NCBI RefSeq assembly: GCF_001375655.1
Contig: NZ_CTEN01000007.1
Span: 1-56,940, forward strand
From: Streptococcus varani
GTDB lineage: Bacteria > Bacillota > Bacilli > Lactobacillales > Streptococcaceae
Length of the DNA: 56,940 bases
Direction of reading: 5' to 3'
Shown: positions 1 to 11,159 of the stretch, piece after piece
Numbering within the stretch: the first letter of the stretch is position 1
Layout: every line of letters begins with the position of its first letter
The notes under the pieces: generated by a model
Told to the model about the DNA's origin: nothing
The model's database searches: none
The model's input: only the letters and a program-made list of their open reading frames with translations
Program-made: the position numbers and the translations under genes

Positions 1-126
1 ACGTGGACTGGTTTCATGCCTAGATTATTATCTTGAACGACATGCGTTAAAAGTTAGTTGAACCGCCGTGTGCCGAACGGCACGCACGGTGGTGTGAGAG
101 GGGCTAGGAATTAGTCTCTACTCGAT
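1..126 (+). mobile_element. 3' end of a group II intron (class C-like), cut by the window edge
   Basis: These bases match the end of the intron at 35864-37684 almost base for base. They include the last codons of its maturase (ending HALKVS, stop near 57-59), domain V at about 62-93, and domain VI up to CTCGAT at 121-126. Domain V is visible as a 9-bp stem ACCGCCGTG/CACGGTGGT, a CG bulge, TGCC/GGCA and a GAAC loop, with a CGC catalytic triad as in class C introns. The 3' exon starts 3 bp before the ldh stop codon, and ldh is transcribed towards the intron. The rest of the copy lies outside the window. Confidence 0.85.
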
Positions 127-129
127 CGA

Positions 130-1192
<1,063 letters not shown>

Positions 1193-1311
1193 GTAAAGGC
1201 GAGTCTTTGAAAATGTTTACATTGGAAGCTAAGATGTAGTAAAATCGGCATGATTTAGCCATTTTATGGTATACTAGTAATAGTATTTTGAAGAAGAAAG
1301 AGGCATGTTAA

Positions 1312-3771
1312 GTGCAAGATAAGAACTTAGTCGATATTAATTTAGCCACTGAAATGAAAACCAGTTTCATTGACTATGCCATGAGTGTTATTGTCTCGCG
1401 GGCTCTTCCGGATGTCCGAGATGGTCTTAAGCCCGTACATCGTCGTATTTTGTACGGTATGAATGAATTGGGTATCACGCCCGACAAAGCTCATAAAAAG
1501 TCTGCCCGTATTACCGGTGATGTTATGGGTAAATATCATCCTCATGGTGATAGTGCTATTTATGAAGCCATGGTTCGGATGGCTCAATGGTGGTCTTACC
1601 GCCATATGCTCATTGATGGACATGGAAACTTTGGTTCCATGGATGGGGATGGTGCCGCTGCACAGCGTTATACGGAAGCACGTATGAGCAAGATTGCACT
1701 GGAAATGTTGCGTGACATTAACAAAAATACGGTTGATTTCGCTGATAACTATGATGCTAGTGAGCGTGAGCCGGAAGTGTTACCAGCTCGTTTTCCTAAC
1801 CTTTTGGTGAATGGTACAACTGGTATCGCTGTCGGTATGGCAACAAACATTCCTCCCCACAATCTAGGAGAAACCATTGATGCTGTCAATTTAATCATGG
1901 ACAATCCTGAAGTCACTACTCGTGATATCATGGAAGTATTGCCTGGTCCAGATTTTCCAACTGGTGCTCTGGTGATGGGGAAATCAGGCATCCATCGAGC
2001 TTATGAAACTGGGAAAGGCTCCATTGTTCTCCGCTCTCGTACAGAAATCGAAGAATTTGGGAATGGCCGTGAACGCATCGTGGTTACTGAATTCCCATAT
2101 ATGGTCAACAAGTCTAAAGTACATGATCATATCGTTCGATTAGCCCAAGAGAAACGCATTGAAGGCATTACGGCTGTTCGTGATGAATCTAACCGAGAAG
2201 GTGTCCGCTTTGTTATTGAAGTTCGTCGTGATGCATCGGCAAGTGTTATTTTAAATAATCTCTTCAAGTTGACCCAGTTGCAATCAAACTTTAGTTTCAA
2301 TATGTTGGCGATTCAAGGAGGAGTTCCCAAGATTCTTTCTGTCAAAGAAATCTTGTCAGCCTATATCGAACACCAAAAAGAAGTGGTGGTTCGACGGACT
2401 CAGTTTGACAAAGAAAAAGCTGAGAGCAGAGCCCACATCTTGGAAGGTTTGTTGATTGCTCTTGATCATATTGATGAGGTCATCAAGACAATTCGTGATT
2501 CCGAGACAGACGCCATTGCCCAGGCAGAATTGATGCGCAAATTTGAACTCAGTGAGCGCCAAAGTCAGGCTATCCTGGATATGCGTCTGCGTCGTCTGAC
2601 TGGCTTGGAACGTGACAAGATTCAATCGGAATACGATGAACTGCTTGCCTTGATTGCTGATCTAACCGATATCTTGGCTAAGCCAGAACGAGTTGTACAA
2701 ATTGTGAAAGATGAATTGGCAGAAGTAAAACGCAAGTATGCTGATAAACGTCGTACTGAACTCATGGTGGGTGAAGTGCTGTCACTTGAAGATGAAGACT
2801 TGATTGAAGAATCAGATGTTCTTATCACGCTATCAAACAAAGGATATATCAAACGTTTGGAACAGGATGAGTTCCGTGCTCAAAAACGTGGTGGACGTGG
2901 TGTTCAAGGTACAGGAGTCAAGGACGACGATTTTGTTAAAGACTTGGTGTCTTCCTCAACCCATGACCGCCTCCTCTTCTTTACTAATAAGGGGCGCGTC
3001 TATCGACTTAAAGCCTATGAAATTCCAGAATATGGCCGTACAGCAAAAGGTTTGCCAATTGTAAACCTCCTCAAACTGGAAGACAATGAGTTTGTGCAAA
3101 CTATCATCAATGTAGGCCGTGAGAAAAATGACCAACACTATCTCTTCTTTGCGACAAGACAAGGAGTCGTGAAGCGAACTGGTGTAGCTGAGTTTGGCAA
3201 TATTCGCCAGAACGGTCTCAAGGCACTTAATCTTAAAGAGGAGGATGAACTGATTGCAGTCTTCCTGACAGATGGCGAATCGGATATTATCATGGGGACC
3301 AAGTTTGGTTACTCTGTTCGCTTCAAGGAATCTGTAGTTCGAAATATGGGCCGTACTGCGACAGGTGTGCGGGGTGTCAATCTTCGAGATGGTGACTGTG
3401 TTGTTGGTGCAACAGTTATTTCGGATGACCAAGAAGTCCTTGTTTTGACAGAAAAAGGGTTTGGTAAGCGTACATCGGCTTCTGAATATCCGACGAAAGG
3501 CCGTGGTGGTAAGGGAATCAAAACCCTTAATGTCGCAGCTAAGAATGGCCAGCTGGCAGGTCTTGTAACAGTGTCAGGTGATGAGGATATGATGGTCATG
3601 ACGGATACAGGTGTCGTTATTCGTACTAACGTTTCAAATATTTCTCAAACCGGACGTTCAACCATGGGTGTCAAAGTCATGCGTTTGGACGATGAGGCAA
3701 AAATTGTAACATTTGCCCTCGTTGCAGCTGAAGAAGAGAAAGAAGAAGGAGAAGTGAGCATTCCAGAGTAA
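1312..3771 (+). CDS. gyrA: DNA gyrase subunit A
   Basis: The breakage-reunion subunit of DNA gyrase, which works with GyrB to introduce negative supercoils. The 819-aa product has the winged-helix/tower region, the catalytic-tyrosine context [18 protein letters not shown], and C-terminal beta-pinwheel repeats with the GyrA box KRGGRGVQG (about residue 525). The quinolone-resistance region reads [12 protein letters not shown], so the usual Ser81 and Glu85 (pneumococcal numbering) are wild type. The start is GTG at 1312 behind AAAGAGG; the ATG at 1305 closes after four codons. srtA follows 5 bp after the stop, as in pneumococcus. Confidence 0.98.
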   Translation: MQDKNLVDINLATEMKTSFIDYAMSVIVSRALPDVRDGLKPVHRRILYGMNELGITPDKAHKKSARITGDVMGKYHPHGDSAIYEAMVRMAQWWSYRHMLIDGHGNFGSMDGDGAAAQRYTEARMSKIALEMLRDINKNTVDFADNYDASEREPEVLPARFPNLLVNGTTGIAVGMATNIPPHNLGETIDAVNLIMDNPEVTTRDIMEVLPGPDFPTGALVMGKSGIHRAYETGKGSIVLRSRTEIEEFGNGRERIVVTEFPYMVNKSKVHDHIVRLAQEKRIEGITAVRDESNREGVRFVIEVRRDASASVILNNLFKLTQLQSNFSFNMLAIQGGVPKILSVKEILSAYIEHQKEVVVRRTQFDKEKAESRAHILEGLLIALDHIDEVIKTIRDSETDAIAQAELMRKFELSERQSQAILDMRLRRLTGLERDKIQSEYDELLALIADLTDILAKPERVVQIVKDELAEVKRKYADKRRTELMVGEVLSLEDEDLIEESDVLITLSNKGYIKRLEQDEFRAQKRGGRGVQGTGVKDDDFVKDLVSSSTHDRLLFFTNKGRVYRLKAYEIPEYGRTAKGLPIVNLLKLEDNEFVQTIINVGREKNDQHYLFFATRQGVVKRTGVAEFGNIRQNGLKALNLKEEDELIAVFLTDGESDIIMGTKFGYSVRFKESVVRNMGRTATGVRGVNLRDGDCVVGATVISDDQEVLVLTEKGFGKRTSASEYPTKGRGGKGIKTLNVAAKNGQLAGLVTVSGDEDMMVMTDTGVVIRTNVSNISQTGRSTMGVKVMRLDDEAKIVTFALVAAEEEKEEGEVSIPE

Positions 3772-3776
3772 TTTTT

Positions 3777-4520
3777 ATGAAAAGAGACAGAGAACCTAAG
3801 AAAAAAAAGAGACATATTTTTAGAAACCTTTTGTTTTTTCTGCTAATAGTCATTTCTCTTGCATTGATTTTCAATACATCAATCCGAAATATGATTATAG
3901 CTTGGTACTCAAATATGTACCAGATTAGCAATGTTTCTAAAGAGGATATTGAAAAAAATAAAAAAGTAGATACAACCTTTGATTTTGGTCAGGTCGAGTC
4001 TATTTCGACTGAAGCGGTTTTAAAGTCACAATGGGAAGCTCAGCAACTACCAGTTATTGGAGGTATTGCCATTCCTGATCTTGGTGTTAACTTGCCAATC
4101 TTTAAGGGATTGTCAAATGTAGCTCTCATGTATGGTGCGGGTACAATGAAGGAAGATCAAGTCATGGGTCAAGGCAATTATACTTTAGCTAGTCATCATG
4201 TCTTTGGTATAGCAGGAGCTAGTGAAACGCTATTTTCTCCTTTAGAGAAATCCAAAGCTGGGATGAAAATCTATGTTACGGATAAAGAGAATATCTATGT
4301 ATATGTCATTACAGAAGTTGAAGTTCTTAATCCGGAACGTGTAGATGTCATTGATGATTATCCTGGTAAAAACCAGATAACACTTGTGACCTGTGAAGAT
4401 GCCGAAGCCACCATGCGGACGATTGTTTTTGGTGAATTAGAATCGACTATTCCATTTGAAGGTGCTCCAGAAGATGTTCTTGCGCATTTTGAACAATCTT
4501 ATAATCAAATTCAATTATAA
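3777..4520 (+). CDS. srtA: Class A sortase
   Basis: A membrane transpeptidase that cleaves LPxTG proteins between Thr and Gly and joins them to lipid II. The 247-aa product begins with a basic stretch and one transmembrane helix (about residues 14-34), followed by the extracellular catalytic barrel. The catalytic triad is visible as His in LASHHVFG, Cys in TLVTCEDAE and Arg in MRTIVFGEL. It lies directly behind gyrA and is probably co-transcribed. A terminator follows. The 5'-nucleotidase at 37972-40101 carries an LPATGE signal and is a likely substrate. Confidence 0.96.
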   Translation: MKRDREPKKKKRHIFRNLLFFLLIVISLALIFNTSIRNMIIAWYSNMYQISNVSKEDIEKNKKVDTTFDFGQVESISTEAVLKSQWEAQQLPVIGGIAIPDLGVNLPIFKGLSNVALMYGAGTMKEDQVMGQGNYTLASHHVFGIAGASETLFSPLEKSKAGMKIYVTDKENIYVYVITEVEVLNPERVDVIDDYPGKNQITLVTCEDAEATMRTIVFGELESTIPFEGAPEDVLAHFEQSYNQIQL

Positions 4521-4526
4521 AAAAGT

Positions 4527-4562
4527 AAAAGTCTAGGAAAATTTATTCTTAGACTTTTTGAG
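4527..4562 (+). terminator. Intrinsic terminator after srtA
   Basis: The stem AAAAGTCTA / TAGACTTTTT closes over an AT-rich loop and ends in a T run, just after the srtA stop codon. It would end the gyrA-srtA transcript. Confidence 0.75.
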
Positions 4563-4635
4563 TGTAGAGTTAAAAATCGATTTAGAAAACTAAGTATTTT
4601 CTTTGATTCAGTAGGTTTTTTTAAGTGCTACAAAG

Positions 4636-5318
4636 CTATGACAACTTTACAAGAGGCTGGGCAAAAAGTAGCTTCAAATAAAACCACACGGTGATTTCTG
4701 TCTTGAAAACAATCAAGATGAAAAAATCACTGTGTGGTTTTTGAGTATGTGAAGTTTTAGAGGCTAGATTCTTGGCCAATTTCGTGAGATTCATACTCAT
4801 GAAGAGGAATCCAACCTCCGTTTGGACGGCTCGATTGCCTCTGACATGAACCCTGCGCACGCCAAAAACACTCTTTAATCGGCCAAAAACGGGTTCAACA
4901 TCGATTTTCCGTTTGGCATAGATTCGAGAGCCTTCTTCGCTATGTAATTCTTCCTTGATGAGTTCTTTAAAGTAATTCCAAGTTGGATTGTAATGGATTT
5001 GGAGGGAGCGTGAACCCGTTTCCTTGTTCCGTTCTTTAATTTGACACCGTGCGTTTCAAATCCACATATTTGTCGAAGCTGACTATTCATATTCAGATGC
5101 CGTATCAATTGTTGGTCGGTTTCCAGCTGTAAAATAAATTTAGACACGTAGGCGATGAAGTAAGATTGAACACTGTAATCTCGACGTCCATGACGACGTC
5201 TTTCTTCCAGACACTGGAAGAGGTTGGTTTCTGGCAAACCATCCAGAACAGTCAAAATTTTTTCTAGATCGCCCATTTCATGGTCCTCAAAGAGGTTGAG
5301 TTGTGTTATAATTTTCAT
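4636..5318 (-). pseudogene. Broken IS1182-family transposase
   Basis: Translation from ATG at 5318 gives a clear transposase N-terminus (MKIITQLNLFEDHEMGDLEK) through RQICGFET. The frame then shifts: the following residues read as nonsense in the first frame but continue sensibly in another (the RVHVRGN block and the KLAKNL tail). The segment between about residue 100 and the C-terminal DDE part is absent, so the gene encodes roughly half of the 450-550 aa expected of the family. It is not functional but could be mobilised in trans if its ends are intact. The family call rests on remembered streptococcal IS1182-type transposases. Confidence 0.8.
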
Positions 5319-5330
5319 GTGAGACCTCGC
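4653..5330 (-). mobile_element. Internally deleted IS1182-like element
   Basis: The left end begins GAGGCTGGGCAAAAAG, identical to the element end at 56680 at the right edge of the window. A long hairpin follows (AAAACCACAC near 4679 with GTGTGGTTTT near 4731). It probably terminates the transposase gene. The N-terminal and C-terminal parts of a transposase are present, but the middle is missing. No matching GAGGCTGGG inverted repeat is visible at the 5' end of the gene, so the outer limit near 5330 is approximate. Confidence 0.75.
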
Positions 5331-5488
5331 TAATAGCTATAGTTGCACTACTATTATAACGCTTTGACGTTGAATGATGGCTCATAAAGGGAAAAATCGC
5401 TACAGACCGTGGCGATTTTTCTTTTTAGGTGATCCTTAAACCTTGATAAATCTAAGTTCAAGAAAAAGGGGAATGATTCTAATAAACT

Positions 5489-5594
5489 TATACTCAAAGA
5501 AAATCAAAAATAGATGAGGTAAAGTGACGCAGGCATACCAAAAGGTAGGCGAGGAATTTTAACAAAATCTAATGTTGATTTTCAAAGAGTATTA
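5489..5594. repeat. RUP/BOX-like MITE
   Basis: A stretch of about 106 bp with terminal inverted repeats: TATACTCAAAGAAAATCAA at the left and TTGATTTTCAAAGAGTATTA at the right, ending on TA. Size and ends resemble the roughly 107-bp RUP element of pneumococcus and the outer motifs of BOX elements. It lies in the 390-bp spacer between the IS remnant and radC. The rest of that spacer holds a hairpin AAAAATCGC/GCGATTTTT near 5390-5420 and no ORF. Confidence 0.65.
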
Positions 5595-5678
5595 CTTTTT
5601 ATAAATTTTTAGATACAAGGCTTCATACTAGATAATCTGTCTATTCCCTTTCAAAATTTTTTTATCATAGTTCCTTTT

Positions 5679-5686
5679 TGCGAATA
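5679..5686 (+). promoter_or_regulatory. Candidate ComX (competence) box for radC
   Basis: TGCGAATA differs at one base from the streptococcal combox TACGAATA and has a T run upstream (5655-5662). It lies 22 bp before the radC ATG, leaving a very short leader that contains TAGGAGGA. radC is a known late competence gene in pneumococcus, which supports the call. Confidence 0.55.
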
Positions 5687-5707
5687 TATCTAGTAGGAGG
5701 ATATTCT

Positions 5708-6388
5708 ATGTACACTATACAATTTAAAGAAGAGGCCCTTTTACCACGCGAACGTCTACTAGCAGTGGGGGCTGAAAAACTGAGCAATCAGGAACTATTG
5801 GCTATTCTAATCCGAACTGGAACCAAGAATGAACCAGTAACAGTACTTTCTCAGCATCTATTGCAAAAACTGGATAGTCTGGCATCTTTGAGAGAGTTAT
5901 CAATTGAAGAGTTGCAGAGTTTGACAGGAATTGGTCGTGTTAAGGCGATTGAAATAAAGGCAATGATTGAACTAGGCAAACGAGTCCATCAATCAGAATT
6001 ACTTTTAGAAGAGCGTGTCTTGGGAAGTGAGCGACTAGGTCGTAAAATGATGGCAGACATTGGCCAAGAGAAGCAGGAACATCTAGTTGCCCTATATTTG
6101 GATACTCAAAATCGGATTATTTCCCAAAAAACTATTTTTATCGGTTCTGTCAATCGTAGCATTGCAGAACCCAGAGAAATATTACATTATGCGGTTAAAT
6201 GCATGGCGACCTCTATTATCATCGTTCATAATCATCCATCAGGCTCCATTGACCCTAGTCGTAACGATATTGCTTTCACGGAGAAACTAAAAGAGTCCTG
6301 TGAAACACTAGGACTCGTCTTATTGGATCATTTAATTGTTGGACAATCTGCTTATTATAGTTTTCGTGAGGAAAGCGAACTTTTCTAA
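5708..6388 (+). CDS. radC: RadC family (JAB1/MPN) protein
   Basis: The 226-aa product has an N-terminal helix-hairpin-helix-like region ([30 protein letters not shown]) and a C-terminal JAB1/MPN metalloprotease-like domain. The zinc motif [14 protein letters not shown] is intact. Despite the name, a role in repair is not established; in pneumococcus the gene is induced in competence. The start ATG at 5708 follows TAGGAGGA and agrees with pneumococcal RadC. The 3' end overlaps that of convergent rex by 4 bp. Confidence 0.93.
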   Translation: MYTIQFKEEALLPRERLLAVGAEKLSNQELLAILIRTGTKNEPVTVLSQHLLQKLDSLASLRELSIEELQSLTGIGRVKAIEIKAMIELGKRVHQSELLLEERVLGSERLGRKMMADIGQEKQEHLVALYLDTQNRIISQKTIFIGSVNRSIAEPREILHYAVKCMATSIIIVHNHPSGSIDPSRNDIAFTEKLKESCETLGLVLLDHLIVGQSAYYSFREESELF

Positions 6389-7023
6389 CCTTTACGCATA
6401 AAATAGAGTAGGGTTTGCAGTTCACTAGTTAAATCAACATATTGGACAACCACATCTTTTGGAACACTGAGGTTAACTGGGGAGAAGCTGAGAATACCTT
6501 TAACACCAGCCTTAACCAAGGAATCCGCAACACTTTGTGCAGCACTACTTGGTACAGTTAAAATAGCTGTCTGTGCATTGGCTTCTTTGATTTTCTCTTC
6601 GATTTGAGAGATCGGATGAATTGGGACATTTTGATCAACAGTCCCAACGGCTGGGTTGTCATCTGCTTCAAAAGCCATGACAATTTTCATTTTATTACGT
6701 TCGTGGAAGCGGTAGTGAAGGAGGGCACGTCCCATATTTCCGACTCCGACCAGCATCACATTTGTAATGGAATTGTCATTGAGGATTTCTGCAAAGAAGT
6801 CCATCAGTTTTTTGACATCGTAGCCAAAACCACGTCGTCCCAGTTCACCGAAGTATGAGAAATCACGACGAACAGTAGCAGAATCGATCCCAATTGCCTC
6901 TGCAATTTCTTTGGAACTGGCTTTTTCAATGTTCTCACGATTAAAACGTTTAAAAATACGGTAGTAAAGTGAAAGGCGTTTAGCGGTTGCACGTGGAATC
7001 GCTACATTCTTATCGTTTTTCAC
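6385..7023 (-). CDS. rex: Redox-sensing transcriptional repressor Rex
   Basis: Senses the NADH/NAD+ ratio and represses fermentation and NADH-reoxidation genes when NADH is low. The 212-aa product has an N-terminal winged helix ([37 protein letters not shown]) and a C-terminal Rossmann fold with [12 protein letters not shown]. It has its own promoter and is separated from the DUF1831 operon upstream by a bidirectional hairpin. Confidence 0.96.
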   Translation of the reverse strand: MKNDKNVAIPRATAKRLSLYYRIFKRFNRENIEKASSKEIAEAIGIDSATVRRDFSYFGELGRRGFGYDVKKLMDFFAEILNDNSITNVMLVGVGNMGRALLHYRFHERNKMKIVMAFEADDNPAVGTVDQNVPIHPISQIEEKIKEANAQTAILTVPSSAAQSVADSLVKAGVKGILSFSPVNLSVPKDVVVQYVDLTSELQTLLYFMRKG

Positions 7024-7065
7024 AATCTTTTCTCCATTTCTTTAGGCAAAAATTTACTTTAATCT

Positions 7066-7097
7066 ATTGTATTCTATCTTTGTGAAAAAATCAACAG
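7066..7097 (-). promoter_or_regulatory. rex promoter with a possible Rex half-site
   Basis: The minus strand shows -35 TTGATT (7094-7089), a 17-bp spacer and -10 TACAAT (7071-7066). Within the spacer, TCACAA matches one arm of the Rex consensus (TTGTGA-N6-TCACAA). The other arm, TGTTGA, is degenerate and spaced by 5 rather than 6. Autoregulation is possible but not proven. Confidence 0.5.
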
Positions 7098-7111
7098 AAT
7101 AAGCTTGATAA

Positions 7112-7146
7112 ATATAAAAAAACAAGGAAGATCCTTGTTTTTTCTT
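7112..7146. terminator. Bidirectional hairpin between DUF1831 gene and rex
   Basis: The stem AAACAAGG / CCTTGTTT with loop AAGAT is flanked by A and T runs on both sides, so it can terminate the minus-strand prs-nifS-DUF1831 transcript. Confidence 0.7.
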
Positions 7147-7182
7147 TGTTTTATAGGAATTCTTACGAATAGCATCAACTAT

Positions 7183-7530
7183 TTATTTTTCTTTTTTTGT
7201 GAAAATTTCACGGTCAACTAAGCTATCCATAAGGAAGTAGAACTTCTCTTGAATGACCTTATTTCCATCTGTTTTAAAAATATTCACAAGGCGTAAACCA
7301 GATTGATCAGTGATATTAATCTTGAAAGAATCGAGGTCACTGTTGATAATAATTTTCAACAAAAAACCTTGGTTAGAATTTGGGACTTCTTCTAAAATTC
7401 GGCTAAGTTGGTAATTACCTGACTTAGTCATTTCAAAAGTATTGTCACGTAGGGTAAATTTTTTTACGGATGGATTGATTTGATAAGAGTAGCGGCAATC
7501 TTTAAGTGCTACTGTTGTTTCAAATGCCAT
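7183..7530 (-). CDS. DUF1831 family protein
   Basis: A 115-aa cytoplasmic protein with no signal peptide or membrane segment. It matches the small DUF1831 family typically found beside a cysteine desulfurase in lactic acid bacteria. It begins inside the 3' end of the desulfurase gene (22-bp overlap) with GGAGG before its ATG, so translation is probably coupled. A role connected with the neighbouring desulfurase is inferred only from position. Confidence 0.8.
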   Translation of the reverse strand: MAFETTVALKDCRYSYQINPSVKKFTLRDNTFEMTKSGNYQLSRILEEVPNSNQGFLLKIIINSDLDSFKINITDQSGLRLVNIFKTDGNKVIQEKFYFLMDSLVDREIFTKKEK

Positions 7531-8651
7531 GTAGCGGTACCTCCAATAATTTCTTTTAATATGGTCGTGAGTTTAGTAACTTCTTCACTCGTATTTGTTT
7601 CTGAGAAGCTGATACGAATAGACTCTTTGAGTCGAGGGGACCTTTTTCCGTAGAAAGCCTCTAAGACATGGCTATTCTGAATGACACCTGCTGTACAGGC
7701 CGACCCACTGGATACTGCAATGCCAGCCAAATCAAGTTGCATCAATAATTGTTCATTGAGTTGATTTGGAAAACCAATGTTGATGATGTGGGCTAGAGCA
7801 TTTTCATCTTGGTTGAGGTAATAGTCTATGCCGGCCATTTGCTCAAAAAACTGCTTTCTAAGCCCAATAACATGTTCTAAATGGGGAGTCTTAAATTTAA
7901 ATTGTTCAACTAAGGCAGTAGCCATTGCTGCGATGGCGGGAAGATTTTCTGTGCCAGCTCGATGGTGCCTTTCTTGTTTTCCTCCATGGATAAGGGAGTC
8001 AAAACTTGCTTGTTTACTGTATAGAAAACCGACTCCTTTAGGTCCATGAAATTTATGAGCAGAAGCTGCCAAAAAGTCAATATTCATATCTTCTGGATAG
8101 AGAGGGACTTTGCCAGCTACTTGGACAGCATCTACATGAAAAACAGCAGGATGATCTTTCAACAGTTGCCCAATTTCTTGAACAGGAAGTAAGTTGCCTG
8201 TTTCATTATTGGCGTACATGACACTGACAAGAATTGTATCTTCTCGAAGAGCATCCTTTACCTGTTCAGCAGTAATTTGCTGATCAATAGGTTGAAGATA
8301 AGTGACGTCAAATCCAAATCGTTCTTCTAAGTATTGCATGGTATGAAGAACGGCGTGATGTTCAATAGCAGTGGTAATTAGGTGCTTTCCTCGCTTTTGA
8401 TTAGCTAGGGCATAGCCTTTGATGGCTAAGTTATCTGCTTCAGATCCACCTGATGTGAAGATGATGGTATCTGTGGGAACTTGAAGAACTTGAGCGATCT
8501 CTTGACGGGCCTGGCGAAGAATCAGATTAGCTTTTCGTCCAAATGAATGGATACTTGATGGATTACCAAAGACTTCTTGAGAAACAGTAATCAGTTTCTC
8601 AAGAGCTTTTTTTGAAAGGGCGGTGGTTGCTGCATTATCAAGATAAATCAA
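7509..8651 (-). CDS. Cysteine desulfurase (NifS/IscS-like, class V aminotransferase)
   Basis: A PLP enzyme that takes sulfur from cysteine and holds it as a persulfide for tRNA thiolation or Fe-S assembly. The 380-aa protein begins MIYLDNAATTALS, has the PLP lysine in AASAHKFHGPKG and the catalytic cysteine in SSGSACTAGV. The start is TTG at 8651 behind GGAGG at 7-bp spacing; no in-frame ATG fits the conserved N-terminus. It lies 11 bp downstream of prs. Confidence 0.93.
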   Translation of the reverse strand: MIYLDNAATTALSKKALEKLITVSQEVFGNPSSIHSFGRKANLILRQARQEIAQVLQVPTDTIIFTSGGSEADNLAIKGYALANQKRGKHLITTAIEHHAVLHTMQYLEERFGFDVTYLQPIDQQITAEQVKDALREDTILVSVMYANNETGNLLPVQEIGQLLKDHPAVFHVDAVQVAGKVPLYPEDMNIDFLAASAHKFHGPKGVGFLYSKQASFDSLIHGGKQERHHRAGTENLPAIAAMATALVEQFKFKTPHLEHVIGLRKQFFEQMAGIDYYLNQDENALAHIINIGFPNQLNEQLLMQLDLAGIAVSSGSACTAGVIQNSHVLEAFYGKRSPRLKESIRISFSETNTSEEVTKLTTILKEIIGGTATWHLKQQ

Positions 8652-8662
8652 GATAAGGCCTC

Positions 8663-9640
8663 CTATTTGATATCCAGGTCAACAGTTGCATCAAAGAGCG
8701 GACTGACCGGACGGCGTTCATGAATACGGATAATCGCATCAGCAATCAACTCACTGGCAGATACAAATGTAATATTTTTAGGCAATCTTTCTTTGCTTGC
8801 GACCGAATCAGTGACTAAGATTTCCTTGATTGGGACTGCATCCAACAAATCAGCAGCAATGCCTGCAAAGAGGCCATGACTGGCAACAGCATAGATCTCA
8901 GTTGCACCATTCTTTTTGACAATTTTAGCTGCTTCTGAGAAAGTCCGACCTGTGTTTAACATATCATCAATCAAGATGGCTTTTTTACCAGTAACATCAC
9001 CGATAATATAACCTTCTGATCGTTCGGAATCATCCTGTGCATAGTCAATAATAGCAATTGGTGTGTTGAGTGATTCAGCTAAGCCACGTGCTCGCTTGAT
9101 ACCAGAGTTTTTCGGACTGACGATGACCACATTCTCACCGCAAAGTCCCTTTTTAGCATAGTATTCAGCAAAAAGAGGAACTGTGAAGAGATTGTCTACT
9201 GGAATATCAAAGAATCCTTGAACCTGAACAGCATGTAAATCAAGTGTCACAACTCGAGAAACTCCAGCTTTCACTAACATATTGGCAACCAATTTAGCCG
9301 TAATTGGTTCACGAGGGGCAGCAGTGCGGTCTTGACGAGCATAGCCGAAATATGGCATAACTACAGTCACTGAGTTCGCACTAGCACGGACACATGCATC
9401 TACCATAATGAGGAGTTCCCATAGGTGATCATTAACTGGGAAACTAGTCGATTGGATGATGTAGACATCGACTCCACGGACACTTTCTTCAATATTGATT
9501 TGAATTTCACCATCAGAGAATTGACGGGATGAAACTTTTCCTAGAGGAATTCCAGCTGCTTTAGAGATTTTTTCAGCAATAGCATGATTTCCATTTAAAG
9601 AAAAAAGTTTAATTTGTTTGTCAGAGTATGGTTGCACCAT
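8663..9640 (-). CDS. prs: Ribose-phosphate pyrophosphokinase
   Basis: Makes PRPP from ribose 5-phosphate and ATP for purine, pyrimidine, histidine, tryptophan and NAD synthesis. The 325-aa product carries the metal/substrate loop [18 protein letters not shown] and the PRPP motif [16 protein letters not shown]. The start MVQPYSDKQ (ATG at 9640) follows AAGGAG; the upstream ATG at 9664 lies just before that ribosome binding site and is less likely. First gene of a prs-desulfurase-DUF1831 operon. Streptococci often carry two prs genes; this matches the one next to rex and relQ in pneumococcus. Confidence 0.95.
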   Translation of the reverse strand: MVQPYSDKQIKLFSLNGNHAIAEKISKAAGIPLGKVSSRQFSDGEIQINIEESVRGVDVYIIQSTSFPVNDHLWELLIMVDACVRASANSVTVVMPYFGYARQDRTAAPREPITAKLVANMLVKAGVSRVVTLDLHAVQVQGFFDIPVDNLFTVPLFAEYYAKKGLCGENVVIVSPKNSGIKRARGLAESLNTPIAIIDYAQDDSERSEGYIIGDVTGKKAILIDDMLNTGRTFSEAAKIVKKNGATEIYAVASHGLFAGIAADLLDAVPIKEILVTDSVASKERLPKNITFVSASELIADAIIRIHERRPVSPLFDATVDLDIK

Positions 9641-9769
9641 TTCTAATTGACTCCTTTTGTACATAGAGGTAGGGCTTGTTCTGGAGAGTTTCCTGAAAAG
9701 CTAGTTGAATATTTTATTGACTAGTAATATTCTACCAAAAAAATGATATTTTTTCAGCAAACAAGGCAA

Positions 9770-9796
9770 AAAATCAGCTCTTATTTGGCTGATTGA
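9770..9796 (-). terminator. Terminator of the CYTH gene
   Basis: Reading the minus strand, AATCAGC pairs with GCTGATT across a short loop and is followed by T residues. The hairpin overlaps the stop codon of the CYTH gene. Confidence 0.65.
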
Positions 9797-10353
9797 TGGG
9801 ATGCTGCAGTTCTGGCAACTTTACTGCTAGCGTATTTGAATTTAATGGAATGTTTTTTAAGGAAAAAATCAAAAGAAATTTTCCCTTCTTCGGCATCCTG
9901 AACTTCGACTTCTAATTCATAATCTTTTTGTCCATTGTAGTCATTTTCATCGAGAGCCATAAGGCCGAAAGATACTTCTTTTTCGAAGCGTTTAGTGGTC
10001 AAGTGTCCCCAAATTGCTAAATCTGATATGGCAACATCTTTTTCACAAATCAAATCTCGGATATGTCCCGCTGGAAGTTGAAAGTTATTTAGTAGAGCTT
10101 GACTTTCTTCTAAAGAGAAAAACTGGTTATATTCCATATTTCCGATGTCTTGAGGGCATTTGAGGGTCAACTCTCCCGAATCCGGTAAAAGTCGGATACG
10201 CAAAGAAAACCGTTCTTTTTTTAAATCCCAGTTTGGCGTATCAATGTAATAATTGGTCTGTATCAGAGGCTCAATTCCATCAAAGGTATCAAGCAATCGG
10301 AGATACTCTGCCTTATTGAGGAGAGTTTTGTATTCGATTTCTAATTGGTTCAT
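9781..10353 (-). CDS. CYTH domain protein (YjbK-like)
   Basis: The 190-aa protein opens with the ExExK signature (LEIEYKTLL) of the CYTH superfamily, which hydrolyses triphosphate compounds. Charged residues alternate along the predicted beta-barrel (RFSLRIRLLPDSGELTLK; KDYELEVEVQD), as in the family. It is divergent from relQ, the arrangement seen with yjbK-yjbM in other Firmicutes, but its substrate is unknown. Confidence 0.85.
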   Translation of the reverse strand: MNQLEIEYKTLLNKAEYLRLLDTFDGIEPLIQTNYYIDTPNWDLKKERFSLRIRLLPDSGELTLKCPQDIGNMEYNQFFSLEESQALLNNFQLPAGHIRDLICEKDVAISDLAIWGHLTTKRFEKEVSFGLMALDENDYNGQKDYELEVEVQDAEEGKISFDFFLKKHSIKFKYASSKVARTAASHQSAK

Positions 10354-10487
10354 TTTTACTAGAGTAAAAACCTTTCATATGGTATAATAATCTTTGTGCT
10401 ATTCTATAAAAAAAAATAGTTTTTGACAAGAAATTGACAATAAAATTATTTTAAAAATAGTAAAATTGATTAGAAAGGGGAGATTGA

Positions 10488-11159
10488 ATGGAGATGAATT
10501 GGGAAGAATTCTTAGACCCCTATATCCAAACTGTTGGAGAATTAAAAATCAAATTTCGGGGAGTCCGAAAGCAGTATCGAAAAGCAAACCAACATTCTCC
10601 AATCGAATTTGTGACTGGCCGTGTCAAACCGATTGAATCGATATGCGAGAAAATGGCCTTACGTCATATCAAGTTGGAGAACTTGGCACAGGATATGCAA
10701 GACATTGCGGGTATCCGGATCATGGTCCAGTTTGTGGATGACGTTGAAGAGGTTCTAGAGACTATTCGGAAACGCAAAGATATGCGGGTTGTTCAGGAAC
10801 GGGATTACATCAAGTATATGAAAGCTTCTGGCTATCGGTCTTATCATGTTGTTGTCGAGTACCCTGTTGATACAATTAAAGGGAATCAAACAGTTCTGGC
10901 TGAGATACAGATTCGAACGTTATCAATGAACTTTTGGGCAACCATTGAGCATTCCCTCAACTACAAATACAAGGGGAATTTTCCTGAAGAGATTAAGAAG
11001 CGCTTGGAAATTACCGCAAAAATTGCTTACCAGCTAGATGAGGAGATGCGAAAAATCCGCGACGATATTCAAGAAGCACAGGCTCTATTTGATCCAGCCA
11101 ATCGCAAATTGAATGATGGCGTTGGAAATAGCGATGATACAGATGAAGATTACAGATAG
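10488..11159 (+). CDS. relQ: Small alarmone synthetase RelQ
   Basis: Transfers pyrophosphate from ATP to GDP or GTP to make (p)ppGpp. The 223-aa product contains only the synthetase domain: [12 protein letters not shown], then [16 protein letters not shown] and [19 protein letters not shown]. There are no hydrolase, TGS or ACT domains, so it is a small synthetase rather than RelA/SpoT. The start ATG at 10488 has AGGGGAG five bases upstream; a second ATG at 10494 is possible. It overlaps nadK by 17 bp. Confidence 0.94.
   Translation: MEMNWEEFLDPYIQTVGELKIKFRGVRKQYRKANQHSPIEFVTGRVKPIESICEKMALRHIKLENLAQDMQDIAGIRIMVQFVDDVEEVLETIRKRKDMRVVQERDYIKYMKASGYRSYHVVVEYPVDTIKGNQTVLAEIQIRTLSMNFWATIEHSLNYKYKGNFPEEIKKRLEITAKIAYQLDEEMRKIRDDIQEAQALFDPANRKLNDGVGNSDDTDEDYR

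Noticed and set aside
2956..3432. 158-codon ORF antisense to gyrA
   Set aside because: Lies wholly inside gyrA on the other strand, has no ribosome binding site and no family features.
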